Assembly: GCA_963514095.1 (NCBI GenBank) | Contig: OY741271.1 | Span: 15,721,272 to 15,785,271, forward strand | Source: Eutrigla gurnardus | Lineage: Eukaryota > Chordata > Actinopteri > Perciformes > Triglidae | DNA length: 64,000 nucleotides | Direction of reading: 5' to 3' | Part shown: positions 23,801-31,143 of the stretch, in pieces | Layout: every line of letters begins with the position of its first letter | Position numbering within the stretch: the stretch's first letter is position 1 | Notes under the pieces: generated by a model | Told to the model about the DNA's origin: nothing | The model's database searches: none | What the model saw: the letters and a program-made list of their open reading frames with translations, nothing else | Position numbers and translations under genes: made by a program

Positions 23801-24378
23801 GTCTTTTTCATGCTGCTGTCTTTGGACAAATTAAGTCTTTAAATAAGCCTTTTGTCTTTGAAGCTTACAATGAATGTCTGTATACAGTTTGTCTGTTATT
23901 CGCAGACAGAGAAATATACATATCATCAAACAGAACGGGCTCAGATGTGCAAATAATATCTGCAGTAGCTGGTTGTTTTTCCTTTTAATCAAACTAGTCT
24001 GTTGTTGTTGTGCTCGCCCCAGATGTCGACAGTCTAACGCCTTGGAAACCAGAACCCAGCAGAGTGCACCAGTGCCATCTATTGAGCTGTTTGTGTAATC
24101 ACACCACACTGAGCTTCTTATAATTGGCTTGCTTTTTTATTTTTATTTGTTTTACAGTGATTAATAATGAGACCTTCATGTGAAGAGATCATTCTCAAGC
24201 CATGATAAGAGAGCACATTTCTTTAGACCCAACTAGCGACCACAAGGCCTACACTTGTTGGATTTTGGTTTGTTTGTGTCTTTCAGGCTCCATAGCAACG
24301 GGAGCAGCCCCAGAGTCTTCTGCCTTTTCCTTGGTCAACCTCGCCGCATTAATCCTCACAGCCAGGACTGTACTATGA
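3000..24378 (+). CDS. cntn3: Contactin-3, C-terminal half (13 exons; Ig5-Ig6-FN3x4-GPI signal)
   Basis: GPI-anchored neural cell-adhesion protein of the contactin group, acting on the outer face of neuronal membranes. Exons: 3000-3150, 10009-10136, 12468-12643, 16096-16213, 17164-17322, 17492-17641, 18262-18332, 18619-18853, 19366-19481, 19746-19932, 22416-22528, 23504-23672, 24287-24378. All have AG/GT borders and phases that join to one open frame of about 620 residues, the expected remainder of a roughly 1030-residue contactin after Ig1-4. Contactin-3 is favoured over contactin-4, -5 and -6 by DNHSPI..Y.IQARTPFS, VPEL, LP.VTPA.V.GGGG, GFGYVVAFRP, NSKVILRWDQV, ETNTTSLELSLP and a tail ending LTARTVL. 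The teleost paralogue (a or b) cannot be told. The 5' exons lie before the window. Ig and FN3 folds are inferred from family knowledge. Confidence 0.88.
4173..5424. mobile_element. Non-autonomous DNA transposon with CACTGCAAAAA termini
   Basis: The left end CACTGCAAAAA (4173) is matched by TTTTTGCAGTG (ends 5424) in inverted orientation. The similarity continues inward in degraded form (AGAAAGAAGTAAAA versus AAGAAAGTAAAA; TTGTATCAAG on both sides). The interior is AT-rich with repeated CTTAAAATAAG and TTGCTTGACAAG motifs and encodes no transposase, so it is a passive element. No clear target-site duplication was found. A SINE has inserted near its middle. Confidence 0.65.
4582..4834 (-). mobile_element. 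tRNA-headed SINE, minus strand, with duplicated head
   Basis: On the minus strand it begins GGGGCGGTCGGTGGCGCAGTGG, a tRNA-like A-box region, continues through GTTCGTCTCCCGG (B-box-like) and a CT-rich body, and ends in an A tract (T17 at 4582-4598 on the plus strand). A 47-bp part of the head occurs twice in tandem, 4732-4778 and 4779-4825, differing at one base. It sits inside the CACTGCAAAAA-ended element. Confidence 0.7.
9241..9300. repeat. (TC)n microsatellite
   Basis: A nearly pure TC dinucleotide run with two TGTC interruptions, in the large cntn3 intron. Confidence 0.95.
9931..9992. repeat. (TA)n microsatellite next to splice acceptor
   Basis: About 30 TA dinucleotides end 16 bases before the intron/exon border at 10008/10009. 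Only TACTCTTTTTACCCGCAG separates the tract from the acceptor, so the branch point probably lies within or just beside the repeat. Confidence 0.95.
10009..10136 (+). CDS. cntn3: cntn3 exon: second half of Ig domain 5
   Basis: Completes the Arg codon begun in the previous exon, then reads VTVLDNGSLRISNVSK and MDAGIYTCVARNQFG. It holds the second Ig5 cysteine in the D.G.YTC motif and an N-glycosylation sequon NVSK. The donor is GTAAGC at 10137 in phase 1. The competing AG at 10009-10010 would break the frame. Confidence 0.93.
10137..12467 (+). other. cntn3 intron (2.3 kb)
   Basis: No exon or clear promoter is seen. Around 11017-11080 there is a short sequence resembling the fish repeat that reads AGAGGTGGA...TTTATTCAAATACTGTACTCAA, too short to define. 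The rest is AT-rich. Confidence 0.6.
12468..12643 (+). CDS. cntn3: cntn3 exon: first half of Ig domain 6
   Basis: Completes a Glu codon and reads PTAITSPAGHLDVTVGES, then VLPCQVAHDPTLDLKFTWFF with the first Ig6 cysteine and the core tryptophan, ending FEKVGG. VGES..LPCQV.HDP is characteristic of contactin-3 Ig6. The donor is GTAAGT at 12644 in phase 0. Confidence 0.94.
12644..16095 (+). other. cntn3 intron (3.5 kb)
   Basis: Contains a SINE-like insertion with a target-site duplication at 14.5-14.9 kb. No other exon is recognised. The segment around 13690-13730 (GGCCATATGTTTGACACCCC) resembles a common fish repeat fragment. Confidence 0.65.
14536..14911 (+). mobile_element. tRNA-headed SINE-like element flanked by 15-bp direct repeats
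   Basis: The 5' part carries an A-box-like TGGTGTAGTGGGTAGCAC and a B-box-like GGGTTCGATCC, so it derives from a tRNA promoter. The body has TTTGCATGTTCTCCCCGTG, CCTCCCACAGTCCAAAGACA and CGACCCTCAATACAGGATAAG, a fish repeat I recognise. It ends in a TGGA microsatellite. AAGTAGCTAAATGAG is present identically at 14521-14535 and 14912-14926, the expected target-site duplication of retroposition. Confidence 0.88.
16096..16213 (+). CDS. cntn3: cntn3 exon: second half of Ig domain 6
   Basis: Reads RSAGDIMIRNIQLRHAGKYT then CAVQTKVDSVS and VVVR. IRNIQL.H.GKY.C is the C-terminal strand pair of contactin Ig6, with the second disulfide cysteine. The acceptor is TTTACAG at 16095 and the donor is GTAAGG at 16214, phase 1. 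Confidence 0.94.
16214..17163 (+). other. cntn3 intron (0.95 kb)
   Basis: Holds an (AC)n tract 98 bases after the donor. Nothing else is recognised before the acceptor CCTTTCAG. Confidence 0.75.
16312..16369. repeat. (AC)n microsatellite
   Basis: About 28 AC dinucleotides with two interruptions (GC, AA), in the intron after the Ig6 exon. Confidence 0.96.
17164..17322 (+). CDS. cntn3: cntn3 exon: first half of FN3 domain 1
   Basis: Completes a Gly codon, then reads PPSPPVDCQVTEMTETTAAL and SWGSGLDNHSPIDSYTIQAR, ending TPFSLGWQAVTT. PP.PP and L.W...DNHSPI.SY.IQAR form the A-C strands of the first contactin FN3 domain. The donor is GTACGC at 17323, phase 1. Confidence 0.94.
17492..17641 (+). 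CDS. cntn3: cntn3 exon: second half of FN3 domain 1
   Basis: Completes a Val codon, then PELLGGKQLSSTVADLSPWV and EYEFRVLATNSIGTGEPSKP, the E-G strands with the canonical Y.FRV.A.N..G.GEPS motif. The donor GTACGT at 17642 leaves a C that pairs with TT of the next exon (Leu), giving KEM-LPRVTP. Confidence 0.93.
17813..17849. repeat. (TG)n microsatellite
   Basis: A pure TG run of about 18 units in the intron after the second FN3-1 exon. Confidence 0.96.
18262..18332 (+). CDS. cntn3: cntn3 exon: start of FN3 domain 2 (71 nt)
   Basis: Reads PRVTPARVNGGGGGRSELVI-TWE. The Gly-rich stretch followed by SELVI.W is typical of contactin FN3-2. The acceptor is GGTCCGTTAG, a weak pyrimidine tract; the donor is GTAAAC at 18333, phase 0. 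Confidence 0.9.
18619..18853 (+). CDS. cntn3: cntn3 exon: remainder of FN3 domain 2
   Basis: Reads PVPEEMQSGPGFGYVVAFRP, then ASRYVFKNESIPPFTPYQVK and VGVYNNKGEGPFS, ending YSAEE. The N-glycosylation sequon NESI is present. This exon gives the clearest match to contactin-3, contactin-5 being next best. The donor is GTGTGT at 18854, phase 1. Confidence 0.95.
18854..19365 (+). other. cntn3 intron (0.5 kb)
   Basis: Nothing notable. The acceptor TGCCTTTCAG leads into the FN3-3 exon. Confidence 0.7.
19366..19481 (+). CDS. cntn3: cntn3 exon: first half of FN3 domain 3
   Basis: Completes a Glu codon, then PSRAPGRLRAKSVSASEVEV-TWKPLAW and ILGYE. The donor GTCAAA at 19482 is far from consensus. Reading through it adds 13 codons and reaches TAG at 19524-19526. 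Joining to LHYWGE in the next exon restores the expected contactin order GYE-.-.YW. Confidence 0.88.
19746..19932 (+). CDS. cntn3: cntn3 exon: second half of FN3 domain 3
   Basis: Reads LHYWGERKKQDTASVIRTVG, then NKTSVLIRDLEG and YYISLRAYNSAGVGPQS, ending NVTTKKP. Two N-glycosylation sequons (NKTS, NVTT) are present. The donor is GTAAGC at 19933, phase 1. Confidence 0.95.
20040..20201. repeat. Older fish repeat, left part, split by the Tc1-like element
   Basis: CTGACCAATCAGGGCATCCTGG, a GGGCGGGGC block, CAGAGAGTGTTTCAG and TAGCATTAAAGTATG match in order a fish repeat I recognise. Its continuation AACCTGAAATAAAG...AGCATAATATATCC resumes at about 21813-21872 after the Tc1-like insertion. The outer limits are uncertain. 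Confidence 0.5.
20202..20481 (+). repeat. Left inverted repeat of Tc1-like element
   Basis: Inverted partner of 21537-21812. Internal landmarks shared in inverse order include CTCACAGGTGTGCCACATCA, GAGCACTTCTGCTTTGCTGA and ATAAAAGGCCACTCTG. Confidence 0.93.
20500..21497 (+). pseudogene. Tc1-like transposase, broken by a frameshift
   Basis: From ATG 20500 (MPQMPQALRERAIGMLTAGM) the first frame encodes the helix-turn-helix DNA-binding half (SVARALNVHFSTISRLQRRF; a GRPR-like RPRVTTPAQD) up to about 20920 (WANAHIRWRL). The catalytic half continues in another frame from about 20921 (LFTDESRFTLF, first catalytic Asp; LMFQQDNARPHVA, second; WPAYSPDMSPIEHVWDVLDR, DDE/D-type third residue) to TGA 21495-21497. 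A short deletion at about 20921 is the simplest cause. No intact transposase can be made from this copy. Confidence 0.93.
21537..21812 (-). repeat. Right inverted repeat of Tc1-like element
   Basis: Inverse complement of 20202-20481, ending TTTTTGTTGAGTG before the TA target site. Confidence 0.93.
22416..22528 (+). CDS. cntn3: cntn3 exon: first half of FN3 domain 4
   Basis: Completes a Pro codon, then PSQVPVKIMWNTSNSKVILR and WDQVHALENESEVTGYK. The pattern PPSQ.P..I.WN.S.SK.IL.WDQV.AL.NESEV.GYK is specific for contactin-3. Sequons NTSN and NESE are present. The donor is GTAAGT at 22529, phase 0. Confidence 0.95.
22529..23503 (+). other. cntn3 intron (1.0 kb)
   Basis: No feature is recognised. 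The ORFs here are short and without domains. Confidence 0.65.
23504..23672 (+). CDS. cntn3: cntn3 exon: second half of FN3 domain 4
   Basis: Reads [40 protein letters not shown] and GGEGSSSHQITIPKIA. The SEGGEGSSS..I.IPKI segment precedes the GPI-attachment region in contactin-3. The donor is GTGGGA at 23673, phase 1. Confidence 0.95.
23673..24286 (+). other. cntn3 last intron (0.6 kb)
   Basis: No feature is recognised. The acceptor TTTGTGTCTTTCAG ends at 24286. Confidence 0.7.
24287..24378 (+). CDS. cntn3: cntn3 last coding exon: GPI-anchor signal and stop
   Basis: Completes a Gly codon, then SIATGAAPESSAFSLVNLAA and LILTARTVL, stop TGA at 24376-24378. Small residues (G, S, A) followed by a hydrophobic stretch ending at the C-terminus fit a GPI-attachment signal; the cleavage site is not determined. 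No transmembrane segment followed by a cytoplasmic tail is present. Confidence 0.93.
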
Positions 24379-25775
24379 CAAACATCTGCATCAATCACGC
24401 ACCACAGCTGCTTATTACAGTAAGACAAGAAACAGCAGGCCACAGACAACAAAGAGGCTGACAGCCTGGTTTCCACCTGCCCCCTTCCCTTCCCTGCTGT
24501 GTCTTTCCTGTTCTTTCCCGTAAAGATCTCTTTGTTGAGGAAGAACCTTTGTTCCTCCACCTTTCTACAAGAGTTATTGAAAGGAATCCGGCTTTTTTTC
24601 AGAGGTTGCTTTTACGGAAGTGAAAACGGACGACGTGTCTCTTTGAAGTTGTTTCTGTCTTTGCTTCCTTCTAACCGGTGGATGTTCTCATACGGTCGTA
24701 ACCTCGGAAGCCCGCCGGCGTGTGACGCACGATAGGATGTGTACATGTTTTCTCGGTGGGACTGTGCAGGTTCTGTTACATTGGATATTGTGTGTACCTG
24801 TGGATTTTTTCTCGGATGCTGGGATTTTATCTTGAGACCGTACACAGCTCGTATTTATGTGAGCGCAGCTAATTAAGCTGGGTTTTAGAAGAAACGGATG
24901 AAGTAATTTCCCTCCTCTTTTTTGACTGTCTTTGGGAGGCTTCCTGAACTCTCTGAGAAGGAAAACCAACTGTTACTAATCCCTGCAGAAAAAAGAAAAA
25001 CAGGGAGCTAAGCCTCATTGCTTTATGACAAACCAGAATTTGGGACCTTTGAAACTTTACCTGGATTTTAAGTCATGCTTTTACGTTCCACCGCATTACA
25101 TTGAAACCTCAGAGTTGCTCCAAACTGACTGTAACCGAAAGGTAATTAGCCGGTTCAGTTCCATCTGTTGTATCGTTGTGAGAAAATGCAGCGTGTACCC
25201 CCTGCCCCTCCCCCAATATGGCTTCCATTGTAAACAGCAGACTTGTGTTGATTAAGTGGTGTTTCACCTTCCTCATCCATGATACGTGGGGCCCGCTTCG
25301 CAGTGTGAGCCACATTGTTGTACACTGTATGTATGAAATCCTCAGGTCCCAAATGAGCCTTAAGTCCTATGATTATTATCAATGTTGTTATTATTCAAGA
25401 GGGTTTTATTTATTTATTTTTCCTCCGTTTATCCATGTGGTATTTTGGCTCACTCATGCTTTAATTTATGAATAACTGACCTTACCGTACACTATGTGGA
25501 GACTTTTCACATTTTGTTCCATTTTAGATCATATTTTAAGGCATTTTGGGCTGAGAAACATGCCTTTCTCCTTCGTCTTCATGATGAGCATTGTAATACA
25601 GTACAAGTGGCAGTGATTACTGATTTTTCTAACGTAGCTTATTACAAAGTAGGGGCGGTGTTCTACTGTCGGCTGCGGTTTGGCATGAGATCGGTCAGTG
25701 TACGTACCTACGTTGCTTAGGATGTCTGAATGGATCAACCTGCTTTTAATAAACATAATGACATTTTGCCCATTT
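24379..25775 (+). other. cntn3 3' UTR (probable extent)
   Basis: The first AATAAA after the stop is at 25748-25753 (TTTTAATAAACATAATG), suggesting a 3' UTR of about 1.4 kb. Its end is inferred from that signal alone. Confidence 0.4.
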
Positions 25776-28700
25776 CTTTCTTTGATGATGAGGCCAAAAG
25801 AGGTCGGGGCCAAGAATACGCCGTCACAGTTTCATTCATTTGGCATAAAGGTCACTTAAAAAGTGGTTCAGTTGAATCTGAATATGAACATGAAACGTAA
25901 AGTTCCTTTCAGTTTGTGTTCCTGAACATAAACCTCAATGAGTCGTTACTCAGTGATTATAATATGTGTGGATATACTCATATTTATAGCTTAAACAGTG
26001 ACTAATGAACACCTGTTTGTTCTAACTTATATCAGTACAGCTTTGTGAAACTGGGACAACGCACAATATGCCATGTTGGCAGACATAAATAATAAGAGAG
26101 GTTCCCACGCTGTGCCAGCTGAGGATGAATTATGCATATTGCAGAAGTCTGAGTGTGCAACAATGCTAGAAACAATATCTTCTATAAGATAAATCTTCTT
26201 TAAGGGACAATAACGTGATTATTTAGAGATTAAATGCTGATTGATTTAATTATTTTATGTATAGAGAAGGAACGTCGTCTTTCTTCTTGAGGCAATTCAT
26301 CGTCTACAACTGTTGTCAGCACATCTATTATTTTTTGAAGAGTTCTCTTTTTAATGCCATACAATTGGGCACAAAGTCAGGCAGGAAGCTGGACGCTCGT
26401 AGAAATAATCTCCGGAGGTGACACGAAGCCAAACGCGTGGAAAAACTGGCGAAGCAGCGAAGCTCACGAGATATCTGAGCCCACGGAAACAAACAGAGAA
26501 GTATGGAAGCCTATTTTTGCCACGGTCAGAAAAAAGAGAAACTTTCTCAAAATAATGACTCAGTATGTCAAAATAGTGTGAAACTTTCTAAAAAAAAAAA
26601 AAAAATAACTCGGTGTAGTATGTCATTATTTTGAGAAAATGGTGAACTATAGGAAGTAAGTTTGTCCAAAGTCACCGGAAACCTCCAGAAAGAAAACACA
26701 GAGCTCTACCAAAGGAGAAGAAACTCTCTGGCAGAGTAGAGTGAAGACTGCCATCGTCAGGTTGAACAGCTGTGCCTCGTCTGCTGCAGCAGGAGAAGCC
26801 ATCACACCGATGCCCAATATGATGATTCACATGTCATGTCCAGAACCTCAGAATACCTGAAGCTGAAATGACAGGAGTGTAATGTTTTGGTTCTGTATAC
26901 AACCTTTCAAACTGGAGCTTGGAGTTTCCAGTTCAAACAGAGACATTTTGACATCTTGAGCCCTGTATAAGTGGTGTCTATGACTAAGTGGCATCTAGTG
27001 GTGAGGTTCGGGGTTGCAGCCAACTGAACAGATTGCTGCAGGAAAGAGTCCAAAAACCCAGAAATGAGATAACATTTCTGGTTCCCTCATCTCAAAACCA
27101 ATGGGTCTTTTGAATGGGTTTTTGGTTGGATGACTTTGGACGTAAAATATGTTAAGTACCCCTCTTGTGAATTTTGAAGCATTTAAGTGCCTGTAAAAAG
27201 GTGGTTGCTCACAAGTGGCTGAATGAGACTACAAACATCACACTTCAAAAAAGTGGTGTTCATTTGAGAAGATTATCTTTGCTGAATAAAATGTGTAAGC
27301 ATCATAAACTTGTGTTTGCCACAGAGCTTATATTCTGCAATAAAAACGAAAAAGGCTCTCTGGAGCCGGTGAAGCCCTGAAGAGGAGTCACTCCCTATAA
27401 ATGACTCATTCTTAGCAACAAAAACCCCACAACAATGCTTAGTTTCTGTTCATTATACAACAATAAAAACATAGTTATGAATAAAATGTTCAATTTCTGC
27501 CAATAAATCTCACACAATCCTACAATCTGCACCCAGTTAAAATGTCGTTTAGATATAGGACCCTTTTCACGAGGCTCTGTGCCCCAACAGTAACAGTATT
27601 TTGTTTGCTTTATTGTTTATTTCAGTCCAGTGTTTTGAGATTTCTATGTTCTGCCTGAGACGTTATGATGGATCAGCTGCTCAATCAAGGAGAGTGTGAA
27701 CAGGTTTGTCTCATTATGTCCTCTCAGCAGGGAATCATGGGTGCTGTTAAGCTGCAGGAAGACAGGTAAGACAGTTCTGCAGGAAATTACACGCTACAGT
27801 ATTCAGGTGTGTTCTTCTGTGCAGATGGTTGTCTTTACATATATTGAGATGTCAGTTACTTAAAGATCTTGAATTAATTCCATGTTAATGATTCTGTGTC
27901 ATTGGGATGGCCTGCTCTGTTTGGTCCACCCTATGCTACCTGGGCAGGTGGTATGTTCCAGAGAGGTGAGGCTGAGGAGGCAGCATGCCATTCATAAGAG
28001 TAAGGGGGGGAGAGAGGAGTTGGCGGTTTTGGGCTTTCAGGTTGCCCTTTTTCCATTTGTTGCTTTTTCTTTGTAATTTAATAATAACATAAAAAAAATG
28101 TGGCTTCCAGGATTCCAGTGCTCAGCAACCTCATCTGCCCTTTTTATTGGCTGGTGGCACTTCAGTCCTAAACAAGCCGTACAAACTGTATTTGTTCATT
28201 CTTTGTTAAATGTTATGTTTCTAAACTGCATTTTAAACCTTAATTTACTGCTTTATCTTTGTGTTTATAGTAAATACATACTTTGATATTTATAGGAAAG
28301 AAATAGAAAGAAAAAAAGATTCTGCACCTTTTCTCTTACTTTGTTTTGTTTATAAAATAGTTTGGTCATGACCAAAATCAAAATTAATTAAATTAAAAAC
28401 ATTGTTTGGGTGGGGTATCTGAAAAACTAAATTTTGATTTGGATGGATTTGTGGCTCTACCGATAACTGTCTTTGAAATTAAAACCCCACCTTGCTTACA
28501 AACATCCTTAATTCAGCAATAGGTGATCAAAATCGCATGAGTACACCTGGCAACGTAACCTTGCTGCATTTATGTCACGATTGTAAAATAAGAATAGCAA
28601 TTGCACTTGGAGGAGGAGCTGTAACAGGACAAACATATGTGGAAAAGACAAAAACAGTGGGCTTCCCTTCTCATCTCGTTCACTTTTTCCATGTTCTTTA

Positions 28701-31137
28701 TTCATTTTGAAGAAATGCAAGTACAATGTACAGCAAAGACACGGCACCTAGCAACGGAGAGCAGAGGAGGGGAACCTGCTGAGGAGGAGGAAGCTCTACA
28801 GAGGAGAGGGTGAGGTTTAAGGGTCAGCCAGAGGTCATCCAGTCAGACTTTGGCACCAGGTGTCTTAGACCCCAAATGTCTCTGATTTATGATTAATGAT
28901 TAATCCCAGCCTGGTTATTACTTGTCAGACTGGCCTTTCTGGCGATAACGATTTCAGCTGGGTTTGCTCAATGTTATCGTCTTCTTCTTTATTTTTTTTT
29001 GTTTTGGTAACTAGTGCCCCCTAGTGTACATCAAGCCAATGGCCATAAACTACTTTACATCTTCACAATCCACCAAACAGAACCAACTATACATTACAAG
29101 GTTATGCAGGGCTGCATTTTTTTTTTTTCACCTTCCAGTTTGACACCCACATCCATCATTACTCATCACTTTAAAGGATTCTGAACCAAAATATGAACCA
29201 CAACGGGAATTACACAACACATGTGAACGTCGACAGTAAAGTTCGGTGTCTGAAAGCCAAAGTTATACCTCAGTAATACTCTCATAAACCTGACATGACA
29301 GTTTTAACATTGTTTTTTTTTCTCATATTAATGAATTTGCTGCTGCGTGTATTGATTCATATATAAAATGTGTCTTTTGCAAGGAGACAGGAATTTTGCA
29401 GGTAAAGACACCATAATTAAAGGGAAGCCTTGCCATGTCAAGTTTATGCATTTGACTTTCTGGCACCACTGTAATCAAAAGTAGCTTGTTCATACAAATA
29501 TGTTCATATAAAATCAGAGTTTGTACAATTTGACTGCTACCTTATTTGGCACACTACATGCCTTTGACATCCCTCTAACATCCATGTACCAAAATCACAC
29601 AAAACTAAAAGTTCAAGGATTCTGCTCCTACTGTGTGTTTTATAAACTGTACTCTGCGTGAAAGTGTTGGTTGAGCGGGTAACCGGAAGGGCTCTGATGC
29701 ATAATCACGTTTCTACAGACTATGTCGAAAGATATTGTGTTGTATGTGTGTACAAGCAATGATCGTACCTTGTTTTTTTCATAAATCAGTGACCACATCT
29801 TAATGAAGGCCTACTTCATGTTACCTGACAGGAAAATTAAATGAAAGCAAACAAAGAAAGAAAGAGAACAGCAGCAACGGCTTGAATGAGATGGAAGTAT
29901 TAAAGGGTTTGTAACTGAAGGAAGAAACTGTAGCCACTGTGATGTCATCGGGATTAACAAAACTAAATGCATTGTGCGCATAATATTTCCCACCATGTCT
30001 GATGAATGCTCTTCATTTCCTGTCAGGAAGTTTAATTTCCTTTTTTACTTTGTCGGAGCTCCGATTCAACTTCAGATTGCCAATTATTCAGCCTTTGCAC
30101 CTCGATGGCCATCGTCCATCCTTCTTCTGAGTTCAAATCCATATTACTCAGTTATGATCCAATAGTGCAAGAAATGATCATGCAAACATCTCAAATCCTA
30201 GTTTTACTGATGGAGCGGCCTGTACTTTGTGTGTTCTATCCAGCCGATCTGTGAAAGCGTATCTAAAGGCTAAGGAGAGGAAACGGGCCTCATTCTGAAA
30301 CATCAGCATGCTCAGAAACGATCATTTGAATAAATACAATGGGCACGCTGTGTGCATTGACAGCTGCTAATGTCCACATTCACTACAAGTCCAATCAAAG
30401 TCCATCGTGATGCAGCGACTCACTCATCATGGTCAAACACACATTTTTACACGAGACGTATGGAGGGAAGTACTGTGATCAGCCCGGCTTTGTCACGACG
30501 GGACCTCGTTAGCTCTACGGGATCCGTTCTGCCCGGTGCGTCCTCATCAGTCAGCGTGACGGGGGTGGGGCGGAGCTCATTTGTTCATCAGACTTGGCGA
30601 TGCAAGAGTGAAAACTAAAAAGTAGGATTTGCTCTGCTCTCACTAAACCCTGCTCCAGTGGACGCTCACAGCAGGAATTGGATGGTTTCTTGTTATGCAG
30701 TGCAGCAGACACTCCTCGGTCCACAATGTTTTGTTTTTTTTCTAATTTCTGCATGGGATGGATACCAACATGGCTGTTGGTTTATACATAGACGCCCTGA
30801 AAGATTTGCAGGGAATTAAGTGGGATTAAAGCTCCATTAATGTTCCAGATGTTTGCAATTCTACTGGCATATCGTCAAGTAATCAAGGACCATGAGGGAT
30901 TCTGTTTTGTTTTGCTTTTCTCCAGCCTGACTGCTGAATCACTACAATGTCGTAATAAAAAAAATGAAACAAATATTTCAAAGGAGTCTCCGTTCAACTT
31001 TGTGTGTTTGTGAATGTGTACGCGAGGCTCCATGTGAACCCCACCAGACAGTAGTCTGTCAGTGGATGGTAGGTGGCATTTTCAGGGTCGGGCACTGACA
31101 CTTTTGGTCCAAACGGGGGCGCTCTCGTCTCAGGAGA
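25776..31137. other. Intergenic DNA between convergent cntn3 and epb41l1, with the epb41l1 3' UTR
   Basis: No gene is recognised. The epb41l1 3' UTR must enter from the right; a minus-strand AATAAA occurs at 28697-28702 (TTTATT on plus) and another near 28988, which would give a UTR of 2.1-2.4 kb, but neither is proven. Around 26380-26720 and 26930-27060 sequence of repeat-like character occurs (TGTCAAAATAGTGTGAAACTT; GGCATCTAGTGGTGAGGTT), perhaps decayed transposons. Confidence 0.45.
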
Positions 31138-31143
31138 TCAGGA
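31138..31143 (-). CDS. epb41l1: epb41l1 last coding exon: one Ser codon and stop
   Basis: The minus-strand acceptor TTCACCCGCAG at 31144 is followed by TCC TGA. Joined to the previous exon ending GAG in phase 0, the protein ends E-S-stop, as mammalian 4.1N does. Confidence 0.75.
   Translation of the reverse strand, partial: S

Noticed and set aside
27174..27380. A 68-codon ORF in the intergenic region
   Set aside because: No domain, no splice context and AT-rich codon use; it may belong to a decayed repeat.
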